64,000 bases of DNA from Parietichytrium sp. I65-24A (Eukaryota > Sar > Bigyra > Thraustochytrida > Thraustochytriidae): positions 1,178,001 through 1,242,000 of the forward strand of contig BLSF01000002.1 of the NCBI GenBank assembly GCA_012862575.1. The letters are read 5' to 3'. Below, piece by piece: positions 54,407-62,637 of this stretch; the first letter of the stretch is position 1; the number at the start of each line of letters is the position of its first letter. The position numbers and the translations under genes are program-made. The notes below the pieces were generated by a model. That model made no database searches, was not told where the DNA came from, and saw only the letters and a list, made by a program, of their open reading frames with translations.

Positions 54407-55324
54407 ATGATGGTGCGTTGGTGGTCCGCACTGGCGCTCGCGGGGTACGCGCTGTCCGCGGTGTACGCGGCGCCTACGTCATCATCATCATCATCATCAT
54501 CATCGTCAACGTCATCTTCTTCACGAAACAACGAGGTGTGCGTGGCCAGCGGAGAGCCTGCGTACGCACGCGCGGGCGGCCTCGCGTTCTGCACGAGCTT
54601 CTCGCGCGGCAGCTGCTGCTCTCACCGCGATGCGGAGCGCGTCCTTGGCGTGTGGCTCGCGTGGCGGCAGGCGAGCAGCGCAGAAAGCTGGGACGGGTCG
54701 GAAGAATCTTCCCAAGAAAACCCGGCGTGGTCTGCGGAGAGGTGCGCCCAGGCGGCGCAGGTGGCGCTCTGCGCCAAGTGCCATCCTGGAATCGGCACGG
54801 GACGGCTGGCAGGTGCGTGCGAGTCTCTGTGCGACGCGTGGTTTGACGCGTGCAAGGACGGGTTCTTCGAGACGCCGACCGCTGTGCGAAACTCCGAAGA
54901 CACTCTTCGCCCGTGCGCGCCGCACAGTCTCGTGTGCTCGCCTCTACGGGATCTGGTGACATCCGGAGCGGACATGTGTGCTCGCGCGGGGCTGGCCATA
55001 GCCCCCGCCGGCGCATGCTACGACGGGTCGTTCATGGAAAGCGATGCGGGGCCGCCAGAGCCGCCACGAGCGCGCGCGTCTGCGCAGAATCCCCGCGGGG
55101 ACACCGACGTGGATAGATGGTACATGATGGTGGCAGTGGCAGCCGCGGCGGGGGTTATAATCGTCGCGTTCACTGCGGCGAATGCGGTCGTGAGGCTCGC
55201 GGGCGTGGAGCCCGTGTCGAGCGCTAATGCGAATGGAGGGCGTAGACTCGGCGGTGACGCGCAGCGCAGCAGGTTATTGGGCGAGGTGATGGAGACGCCG
55301 AAGGAGGAGTCGAAGGAGGATTGA
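54407..55324 (+). CDS. Folate-receptor-like type I membrane protein
   Basis: The first ATG (54407) gives 305 residues; a second ATG follows directly. Residues 1-22 are a signal peptide (MVRWWSALALAGYALSAVYA). A poly-Ser run of about 16 residues encoded by a TCA/ATC repeat comes next. Then comes a Cys-rich ectodomain with AFCTSFSRGSCCSHRDAERV, LCAKCHPGIGTGRLAGAC and ESLCDAWFDACKDGFF. The CC pair, the CHP-x-G phrase and the C-x-x-W-F/W-x-x-C helix resemble the folate receptor/riboflavin-binding domain family. One transmembrane segment lies at about 238-262, followed by a short cytoplasmic tail with KEESKED. Animal folate receptors are GPI-anchored, so this anchoring differs. Ligand unknown; family assignment is moderate. 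Confidence 0.65.
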   Translation: MMVRWWSALALAGYALSAVYAAPTSSSSSSSSSSTSSSSRNNEVCVASGEPAYARAGGLAFCTSFSRGSCCSHRDAERVLGVWLAWRQASSAESWDGSEESSQENPAWSAERCAQAAQVALCAKCHPGIGTGRLAGACESLCDAWFDACKDGFFETPTAVRNSEDTLRPCAPHSLVCSPLRDLVTSGADMCARAGLAIAPAGACYDGSFMESDAGPPEPPRARASAQNPRGDTDVDRWYMMVAVAAAAGVIIVAFTAANAVVRLAGVEPVSSANANGGRRLGGDAQRSRLLGEVMETPKEESKED

Positions 55325-55691
55325 TGCGCAAGGGGCGTGTGATCGATCGGATTAGGCTCCTTGAGTCTCAGGAATCCGGGCGCTCTTGCGCGTTGCTGGG
55401 CCAGAGCAGCGTAGGAGCAGAGGCAAGTAGGCCCCCCTCAGTGACGCCGGCGTGGCTGTTGTTTGTGATCGGCCTTCGTGAGCAAGTATGCTATTGAACC
55501 AGCGAACCAAAAGATGGTCGACGCGGATCGTGGTTGATTCTCTTCAAGGATGTTTCGGGTGCCGAAGCTTCGCTTATCGCAGAAACGCGGAATTTAGAAT
55601 ATAATTAAACATGTACTACCTAGACTGACGTTCGAGAGCGAAAGAGAAATTGACTGAAGCGATGATGGTTGCTCTTCCCAACTTTTACGAG
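55325..55691. other. Convergent 3' region
   Basis: 367 bases between the stops of the folate-receptor-like and coiled-coil genes. AT-rich DNA with AATATAATTAAAC near 55600; no exact AATAAA and no gene. Confidence 0.55.
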
Positions 55692-56960
55692 CTAGTCCTT
55701 CAAACGTTGCTGCAGTGCGCGCAGCTCCTCCTGAAGCGCATTCGCTTGTTTGGACAAGGCTAGCATTTCATCGTCGCTATTCATGTCCTTGGCACGTGCT
55801 GCGAGATAAAGATTTGTTTCTTGCGACACGAGACTTTCGACAGCTGCCATTTGAGCAGCCGATTCTTTACCCAAAGGAGGGACTCTCTCGCTAAATATTT
55901 CGGCTAGTTTCGGTGCAATATCGTCGAAGAATGCAAAGCCACGAAAAGCCTCTTCGAAGATCCCTGGCACTAAGCTGTGGCTACCATGCGAGCACTCATA
56001 AGGTGTGGAATCGTTCAACCACCGCGAAGGGATCTTGTTTTGTTGGGCGAGCTCCAGAGTCTCTTCTTCCGTGATCTCGTGAGCGTCCGCGCCAGCCAGG
56101 AAATCTCTTAGTAACCCTTCGTATCGTGATTTGATCTCCTCCATGACTTGTTCTTCCTGTGAAACGCGCTCGCTCAAGAGTACAAGCTGCTCCTGCAAGG
56201 ATCGGAGCTGTACGTGGCCGTCAGAAACCTCCAGTTTAGTGTCCATCTCTTCACGCTCAGCGCGACTTCTCCGAGACACCAGCTCGCTAATTTCGAGACG
56301 TAGGCGATTGCTCCTTTCCTGAAGAGAGGATTCCCTTCGAGACATCTCTTGACAAGATTGTTCGAGAGCTTTTGTGCGCAGAATAGCATCATCAAGGCGC
56401 TTGGCAAGCTCCTTTGCGCCTTTGAGCTCTTGCATTGCACAGGCTGCAAGCGCCTGCATTTCGTCATCCAGCGATTTGCTCTTTTCGGATGCAGCTTTTA
56501 GCGCACCCTTGGCATCTTCGCGCTCTTTCGCCAGGCGCTCAAGCTCTTTGCCTAGGTGTTTCAGCTCTTCAAACTCGGAATCTCCAATCCTGCACTGGGG
56601 TATGTCCTGCTCCAAACGAGAATGACCCGCGCACAGTCAGTTTCAAAACACTACAAAACACAGGCCGCAAAGTGCATTTGCACAAGTACTCACAGCTCGC
56701 AGCTGGTCTCTGCGCTCCACCAAATCCATCATCACCTGCTCTTCTTTGAAAATCATTTCCTGAACATCCTGCAACATCTGCATTGCCAGTGCCGCTCTGT
56801 GCTCCGCAACGCCCAATTCTGTTTTCTGCTCGGCTCGTCAGCTCTCATTCATTCATTCATTCATTCATTCATCCATCCATCCATCCAATCAGTCTCACTC
56901 TCAACCTGTCACCCCTCCTTGCCTACTCACTCGCTCCGAGAACGCATTGTAGAGCTCCAT
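55692..56960 (-). CDS. Coiled-coil protein of unknown family (three exons, 358 aa)
   Basis: Exons on the minus strand are 56931-56960 (10 codons, MELYNAFSER), 56694-56825 (44 codons) and 55692-56606 (304 codons plus stop). Both introns are phase 0 with GTGAGT donors and CAG acceptors: 56826-56930 (105 nt) and 56607-56693 (87 nt). The model is preferred because the large exon alone has no ATG near its start and an in-frame stop lies just upstream. The protein is almost entirely alpha-helical, with long coiled coils over about residues 15-230 and again at the C-terminus. Between them is a compact segment with IPSRWLNDSTPYECSHGSHS and FAFFDDIAPKLAEIFSER. I do not recognise the family. Such a layout occurs in kinetochore, axonemal and tethering proteins, but no function is assigned. 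Confidence 0.75.
56846..56886. repeat. (ATTC)n(ATCC)n tetranucleotide repeat in an intron
   Basis: About six ATTC units followed by four ATCC units. It occupies the middle of intron 1 of the coiled-coil gene. Confidence 0.9.
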
Positions 56961-57444
56961 TCTCTCTCGTCATTCGCGTTCAGGGTCTGCTCCACCCTTG
57001 CCGATTACCTTCAAGGTGTCCTGTAGAAGAACCCGGTTCTTGGTTCTGCGCCCATCCACTTTTCTTTTTTTTTTTAGTCACAGAAGTATCAACCTTCAAA
57101 GAAGAACCAATATTTGTTCATCTTCATTTTGAAAAAGAGAGGTTTTTGATTGGAAGAAGGATCATGCATGAAAATGAAAAGGTAGAAGAAAGCAAGCTGT
57201 GGCCGAGTAAAAGCATGCGGTTCTTTGGTTCTTTGGTTCTTCGGTTCTCCTGTTCTGATGCGGTCTTTCGGGTTCCTCTTGACACAGAGCGGGTTCTGCG
57301 TGCGTGGTTACAGTCGCAGAAGCGAAGCATGCGCCAAGCAAGAGGCGCAAGACGTTCAGAGCTGGTGAGGCGACGCTTCAGTTACAGTTAAAAAGAAAAA
57401 GGACAGGTGGAAATTGGTAATAACTACGGTTTCTGGCAGACTTA
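56961..57444. other. Intergenic, coiled-coil gene 5' / PPP6C 3'
   Basis: 484 bases between two co-directional minus genes. It contains GGTTCTTT repeats near 57216-57250. No gene seen. Confidence 0.55.
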
Positions 57445-58356
57445 TCATGTAAAGTAAGAGACCTGAGGGCCTTTCGCGCTGTCCGAATCGGATACTTCCC
57501 GAAAAATTCTAAATTCGCGCTCCAGGTTGTCATCAAAACAGAGAATTGCGGCAACGTTTCCACACCGGTAGCAGTAGTTTGGCGCACTCCAGACGGTCAC
57601 GAGATTCTGCTCTGGAAAGTGGTACTTGAAGCCTTCCTGGACCAACTGGTGCGCTCGGCATATCAACTCCAAACGATTCAGGTGATTGAACTGGGAGGCG
57701 ACCTTGGAGCCGAAGAGGTATCCCGCACCTCGCGGCGACACGCGCCAAGTGTCGATGTCTTCCGGATCGCTCCACATCAAGTCTGTAAAAGCGCCCTCTT
57801 GCGGTATCTCCTGCAGGCGCTCAATTGTGCGTATTTGGTCGATTGTGCGAATGTCCGGCGACAAGCCCCCATGCACAGCGAGCACTCTACTTTCTATTAG
57901 CGCGGACACATTCAGGTAGTCAAAGACCTCTGTACAGTATTTCCAAGGGTTCGCATTGCCATACTTGCGAATGCATTCGTCATAAAATCCATATACCTGA
58001 GTGATTTGCCGACTCTCATGGTTGCCTCGAAGCAGCGTGATATTCCCCGGATATTTTGCCTTCAAACACAACAGCAGCTCGAAGCTTTCCACACTATTGT
58101 GTCCTCTATCCACAAAATCGCCCATGAATATATAGTTCTTGTCCGGAATGTCGCCGCCCGTGCGGAACAACTCCAGCAGATCGTAGAACTGTCCATGGAT
58201 ATCCCCGCACACGATCACCGGGCAGCTCACTGGGTGAACATTCGATTCCTCCAGCAGAATCGACTTTACGATCTCACAGATCTTGCGCAGCTTGCCTTCC
58301 GGAAGAAACTCTCCGCGCTTCACGGTCTCCAGCGCCTCGTCCACTAAACCTCCCAT
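57445..58356 (-). CDS. PPP6C: PP6-type serine/threonine protein phosphatase catalytic subunit
   Basis: The ATG at 58356 gives 303 residues; vertebrate PPP6C has 305. All PPP metal and catalytic motifs are present: GDIHG (about 51-55), GDFVDRG (about 79-85), RGNHE, and HGGLSP. PP6-like features are [11 protein letters not shown], the [18 protein letters not shown] block and DPEDIDTW. The [11 protein letters not shown] segment is shared by PP4 and PP6, and some other positions look PP4-like. The C-terminus ends SYFT rather than the YFL used for carboxymethylation. The usual Tyr-Tyr after VDRG is His-Asn here. PP6 with SAPS subunits acts in mitosis (Aurora A), DNA repair and signalling. The gene is intronless and on the same strand as the coiled-coil gene. 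Confidence 0.88.
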   Translation of the reverse strand: MGGLVDEALETVKRGEFLPEGKLRKICEIVKSILLEESNVHPVSCPVIVCGDIHGQFYDLLELFRTGGDIPDKNYIFMGDFVDRGHNSVESFELLLCLKAKYPGNITLLRGNHESRQITQVYGFYDECIRKYGNANPWKYCTEVFDYLNVSALIESRVLAVHGGLSPDIRTIDQIRTIERLQEIPQEGAFTDLMWSDPEDIDTWRVSPRGAGYLFGSKVASQFNHLNRLELICRAHQLVQEGFKYHFPEQNLVTVWSAPNYCYRCGNVAAILCFDDNLEREFRIFREVSDSDSAKGPQVSYFT

Positions 58357-59687
58357 CTTGACACAAGCCGTCCCCTTCTCGCCCGCGCTTCTCTTTCGCC
58401 GCGGCACCGACGCACACGCGTGGTCACGCTCGCGGACCACTTGTAGCTACAGCGTCGCTCCGTGGGGCCCAGGGGGCGAGCCTACGCGGCAGCCCTCTTT
58501 TTCCACAAGGTATTGTTCTTTTGTTCCTGTTTTCTGGTGACTTGCCTTTACTTGCCGGCCCTGGTTGATTGTAGGGTTGGGGCTGTTGGGGCAAAAAAGC
58601 TGTTCTGATTCTACAGTTGGTGTAGTTGGTGTAGTTGGTGTGGGCAAGCTGAGCGTCATCAATGGTCGAAATTTCTTTTGAATTTTGATTTCACAACCAA
58701 GATAGCTTGGGTTTTATTTATTTATCTTCATGAAAATGAAAATGAAAATGAATTGAAACATGAACGAATCAAAGGTTTGCCAGGGATTCGCACTTCTCAC
58801 AGCCGCTGCGTTGAGATTTCAGAATCATTCCGGGGAAGGGAAAACTGAAAGATTGGAATAATTACTCGCGGGAGTTTCATTCACTTGTTTTGATAATGAT
58901 AAGCTACGGCACTCTTCGGGCGCGATATCTCCATTTCACTTTCCTTTTCTCTCCTCTGTCTTCTTTCTATTTCCTTCGTCTGCATGGAGTATTTTCGTCG
59001 ACCGTCAAACAAACTAGCTCGGTTCGGTTTTTCAATTTGCTAATGAGCGAATGCCGCCTTTGTCCTTCACGGAAAACAGCTTGCTATCTCAGCTCGCCAC
59101 TTGCAAAGTTATGTCTCAGTCCGACATTGACGCGATTAGATCTTTCCCGAGTATCCCGAGTCCTATTCGAGTGTGCTGGGCATCATGGCTACCGATAGGT
59201 GCACAAGATCATGACCTGCTGCTAGTAGTACGAGTACGCCTTCCAACTCTTCCAACTCGAACTTGAACTTTTCACGTCGAACGATATCGAACGATAGCGC
59301 AGCATACGCCGTTCATTATCTACGAGCATTGGTTCCGAGTGCAGTCAGCCAGGTTGAGCCTGAGGAGCCAACAGTCAACGATCAGAACGCAGAGCTCAGA
59401 ATTGAAAATTGTGGATTGAGGATGAGGATTCAGAATTCAGATTGCTCACATTCAACGCCAAACTCCAGCTTTTGATCGAGATGCATGTGATGCATGAGAA
59501 ACAATAAACAAAAAAACTTACTGTTAATCCGCTGTGTTATCTTCAGACTCGGACTTCTCGGACTCGGAAGTCTGAGACGATCAAGGTGATTTGCTTACTT
59601 GCTTGTTCGAAGTTTACACTGTAAATAACACCGCGTATCTCTGAAATCTCTGATGGGTAATGATAAGCCGTGGATAGGGCTACTGAA

Positions 59688-59718
<31 letters not shown>

Positions 59719-59873
59719 GGACTTGAATTGGAGTTTGGTTAGTTTTGAGAGTGTCGGGAGACAGGACAGCGAGCAGAAACGAAAGAGGCGAGGAGTACGG
59801 AAGGATTGCCAAAGCCCGACCGGGGAAGCAAGCTCTAGAAGACGGGGAGGGGAGGAAGCTCTCGTTCCGCACA
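58357..59873. other. 1.5-kb divergent intergenic region
   Basis: This separates PPP6C (minus) and the alpha/beta hydrolase (plus). It contains a GTAGTTGGT repeat near 58620-58640, GAAAAT repeats near 58731-58750, GGATTGAGGATGAGG-type repeats near 59412, and a GA tract. Frames are short. An upstream ATG frame at 59714 is listed separately. Confidence 0.6.
59689..59713. repeat. (GA)n dinucleotide repeat in the hydrolase leader
   Basis: About twelve GA units on the sense strand, 160 bp before the hydrolase start codon and directly abutting an upstream ATG. Confidence 0.9.
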
Positions 59874-60013
59874 ATGCCTGTGCAGACCAAAACCGTCGCC
59901 GGGGCGCTGGTTGCGTCGTACCTCGCGTACAGGTATCTGACCTTGAGAAACCTGCTTCAAGGCTTGTACGAGCTGCGGCTCGCGCTGCTCAAGTGGGGGA
60001 TATGGAAAGTTAA
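59714..60013 (+). other. Upstream ORF overlapping the hydrolase start
   Basis: An ATG directly after the GA repeat opens 99 codons (MADLNWSLVSF) in a different frame that runs across the hydrolase start at 59874. If transcription begins before 59714 this frame would be met first by scanning ribosomes. Its C-terminal part is only the out-of-frame reading of the hydrolase gene, so it is not likely a real protein. Confidence 0.35.
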
Positions 60014-60968
60014 GGGCGAACACGTGTTCGTGCCGTACGACGCGAGCAAGCCGCCTTCTGTGGAGCTCTTGGCATTTTGCCACTTGCAAAAAGTGCTCGG
60101 GATCCGGCAGAAGAACTGGACCCTGCAAAAGTCCAAGCAGGTGACCGAGATGTTTTACAAGATTGGCCTTTTCCGCGAGAGGTGTGGGCTGAAGACAGCC
60201 AAGTGCGAGCCTGTCAAGATTGGCGACATTACCTGCTATTGGGTTCACGCAAAGTCGAACACTCGCCAAGATAAAGTCATCATGTACAACCACGGTGGCT
60301 GCTTTCTCGGCGGAACTTTCACCGCCTACAAGGACGTCTGTGTCCGATTGAGTGACAAGTGCAACTGCCCTGTGCTCTTTACGGACTACACCTTGGCTCC
60401 AGAGAAGACCATTATGGAGTCTCAAGAAGAGCTCGTCGAAGTCTACAAGTATCTGCTGGAGAAGCAGAACTTTGACCCCTCCAACATTATCATCGCGGGT
60501 GATAGTGCAGGAGGCGGCCATTCTCTTGGGCTGCTCCAGAAGATTGTCGCCCGGAAGCTGCCAAATCCTGCTGCTGGGGTTCTCATCTCGCCGTACTGCG
60601 ACCTCACCCACGAGTCTCGATCGTACCAATCGAATGACCACGACGTGCTCTTTGGTGACAAATACTTCTTGCAGGTTGCCGGGTTTGGTCTGGCAGACCT
60701 TGCAAACCGCAGCCGTGACCACCCAGATATTTCTTTCCTCTTTGGAAACTTTGAGGATCTGCCACCATTGTACGTCATTGTTGGACAAAACGAGCGCCTT
60801 CACGACGACGGTTTCCGTGTCGCGCAGCGCGCCAAGGCTGCCGGGGTCTCAGTCGAGCTCAATGACCAGATCTACGGCATCCACGACTTTCCGCTCATGG
60901 GCTTTGAAGTGCCCGAATTTCGCGCCGGCATGGATCATCTCACCGACTTTGTAAACTCCAAGATTTGA
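59874..60968 (+). CDS. Alpha/beta hydrolase, hormone-sensitive-lipase (HSL) family
   Basis: This encodes 364 residues. ATG 59874 is the first in frame. Residues about 5-40 include a hydrophobic segment (AGALVASYLAYRYLTL), a likely membrane anchor. The oxyanion-hole motif HGG is at 140-142, in YNHGGCFLGGTF. The nucleophile elbow GDSAGGG has S211; the acid is probably D310, in LHDDGF; the base is H337, in GIHDF. The HGG motif before the nucleophile and its spacing mark the HSL/AADAC-like family, whose members hydrolyse acyl esters, for example lipids at the ER face or xenobiotic esters. Length is normal. The substrate cannot be read from the sequence. It is intronless. Confidence 0.87.
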   Translation: MPVQTKTVAGALVASYLAYRYLTLRNLLQGLYELRLALLKWGIWKVKGEHVFVPYDASKPPSVELLAFCHLQKVLGIRQKNWTLQKSKQVTEMFYKIGLFRERCGLKTAKCEPVKIGDITCYWVHAKSNTRQDKVIMYNHGGCFLGGTFTAYKDVCVRLSDKCNCPVLFTDYTLAPEKTIMESQEELVEVYKYLLEKQNFDPSNIIIAGDSAGGGHSLGLLQKIVARKLPNPAAGVLISPYCDLTHESRSYQSNDHDVLFGDKYFLQVAGFGLADLANRSRDHPDISFLFGNFEDLPPLYVIVGQNERLHDDGFRVAQRAKAAGVSVELNDQIYGIHDFPLMGFEVPEFRAGMDHLTDFVNSKI

Positions 60969-61012
60969 AGGCGCCAACCTTCTATTCTTGAGTGGTGTGT
61001 TCATCCTTTACG

Positions 61013-61252
61013 TTAGTCCAGCTCGCGATCAACGAAATCCGGTGCAGGGCACAGATACTTTATCCTCCCTTTATTATACAACCACCCAAATAAGAAACAA
61101 AGGAAGACAGCGCCAGAAAAGAAAGCTACATCTTGCCGACCCGGGTATCCACTTACGTCTAAAAAAAAATACATTCCAATGAAGCCAAACCTTTCTGTCG
61201 AAGGAAGAGTATTTAGAACAACCAACGATGAACAAATCACTCTGCAACTCAT
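61013..61252 (-). CDS. Possible small membrane protein or last exon (79 codons)
   Basis: An ATG at 61252 gives 79 residues; the stop lies only 45 bp from the convergent hydrolase stop, a spacing typical of gene pairs in this window. The C-terminal half has a clear membrane segment (VAFFSGAVFLCFLFGWLY) followed by NKGRIKYLCPAPDFVDRELD. A weaker hydrophobic stretch with FGFIGMYFF lies before it. The layout is vaguely like VMA21, the small two-membrane-span V-ATPase assembly factor, but the resemblance is weak. A T-rich stretch ending TTTTTAG just before DVSGY could be an acceptor, so only the last exon may be seen, with earlier exons somewhere up to 62.6 kb. Not recognised with confidence. Confidence 0.3.
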   Translation of the reverse strand: MSCRVICSSLVVLNTLPSTERFGFIGMYFFLDVSGYPGRQDVAFFSGAVFLCFLFGWLYNKGRIKYLCPAPDFVDRELD

Positions 61253-62637
61253 CGCCAAAGACAGACAGAGGCACACAGAGAGAAGAGAGAGCACCCCACC
61301 TTCCGATAGGGTTTGTTTACGCTCTCACTTCGTGGCTTCACTTAAAGAGAGAGAGAGTCACATAGAGCGCAAAACAACGTAAGAGAGACCTACCTCCCCG
61401 GCGCACACCAGTGTTACGTTGACCAGTCTAATGCAAACTATAAGGAGGAGGATTCTTTTCACGAAAGCCGTGAATGCAAATTAGTAGTACTAACCTGTCG
61501 GAAGAAGTATTATCTCTGGATGTCTGGACTCTGGTCTCTCTGGCTTGTTTCACCGTGAAATCACAAAGAGCCAGAGGTTGTTGGCTACGTTTTGCATCTA
61601 CCTGTCAACCATCAACTCACAGTCAATCAACAATTCAGATTTCAGATCGCAGGAGCGACGCTGGCTCGGAATGACAATCTCGGATGGTGTCTCGAGCGAT
61701 TCGTTTCGTCCTGCTGAGCACGTCATTGGCAAGTTCAAGTTGAGGGAGTCAGCGATGTCCGTCAAGTCACAGCTGGAAAATTTGGAGGTATCAGTACGCA
61801 CTACGCAGTTTTCGCAGTATCGGCGCTAACTCATGGCTCGAAGTCAGAATTAAAATCTGTTTCACTCGCTCATTTTCATTGCTCGAGTCAATGGACAACT
61901 CCTCAGCCAAAGACAATCTCGATGCCACGAACGTCCGCGAATTGCTCACCTAGGACCGGTGCTCCTCAGTACTGTACAGGGTACCTCCGCTGCCACCAGT
62001 GTCGATAACCTTAGGACGCACGAAAGCCAGTCACATCATAGCACATGCGCGCACTCGGATGCTCCTCGACACTCACCAGTCTCCCTAGAGGCTGACTTGA
62101 CTTGCGTCGCTGATCTGCGATGCGCTGTGTGAGTAATTGAGCAAGTGAGTGCATATTAAAAAACAGCCGCAAAAGTTGTGAGACCCCATTCGTCTGCGGC
62201 GCACGTGAAGCAAACGCCTTTTCACACTCATCACACCACTCGCTCGCCAAACCTGTTTCATGCTCTCTTTCATTCTATCTTTTCATTCATGAACATCCAT
62301 TCGCAGAGCAAGAGCATGAGCATGAGCAAGAAAGAACAAGGACAAATAGCAAGAGCAAGAGCAAGAGCACGAGGAAGTGTGGTTGTTAGTGTACAGTACC
62401 CAGTACGCAGTACACAAAGTGAGTAGGAGTGGGCCGTGCGGAAGTATTTACATTTGGTGACACGAGCCAGTGCAAGCAGAGTCAGAGTGAGATTGGGGTC
62501 AGAAAGGCTTGCAGGTGTGAGCGAGCACTGCGCGAAGGCAGGACTCGAGTGCCGGCCGGCGATTGGTGAAGCGGGGAAAGCAGGGAAAGCAGCGGCGTAG
62601 GAAAAGTGCGGAGTTGCTGCACGGAGCTGTCGCGAAA
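61253..62637. other. Intergenic or unsolved spliced region
   Basis: 1.4 kb upstream of the doubtful small membrane gene and of the MCTP-like gene. It contains CT/GA tracts near 61345, a GTAC cluster at 62389-62415 and AGCAAGAGC repeats near 62310-62370. Donor-like sites exist on the minus strand (GTAGGT near 61395, GTGAGT near 62080), but I could not build a gene from them. Confidence 0.45.
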
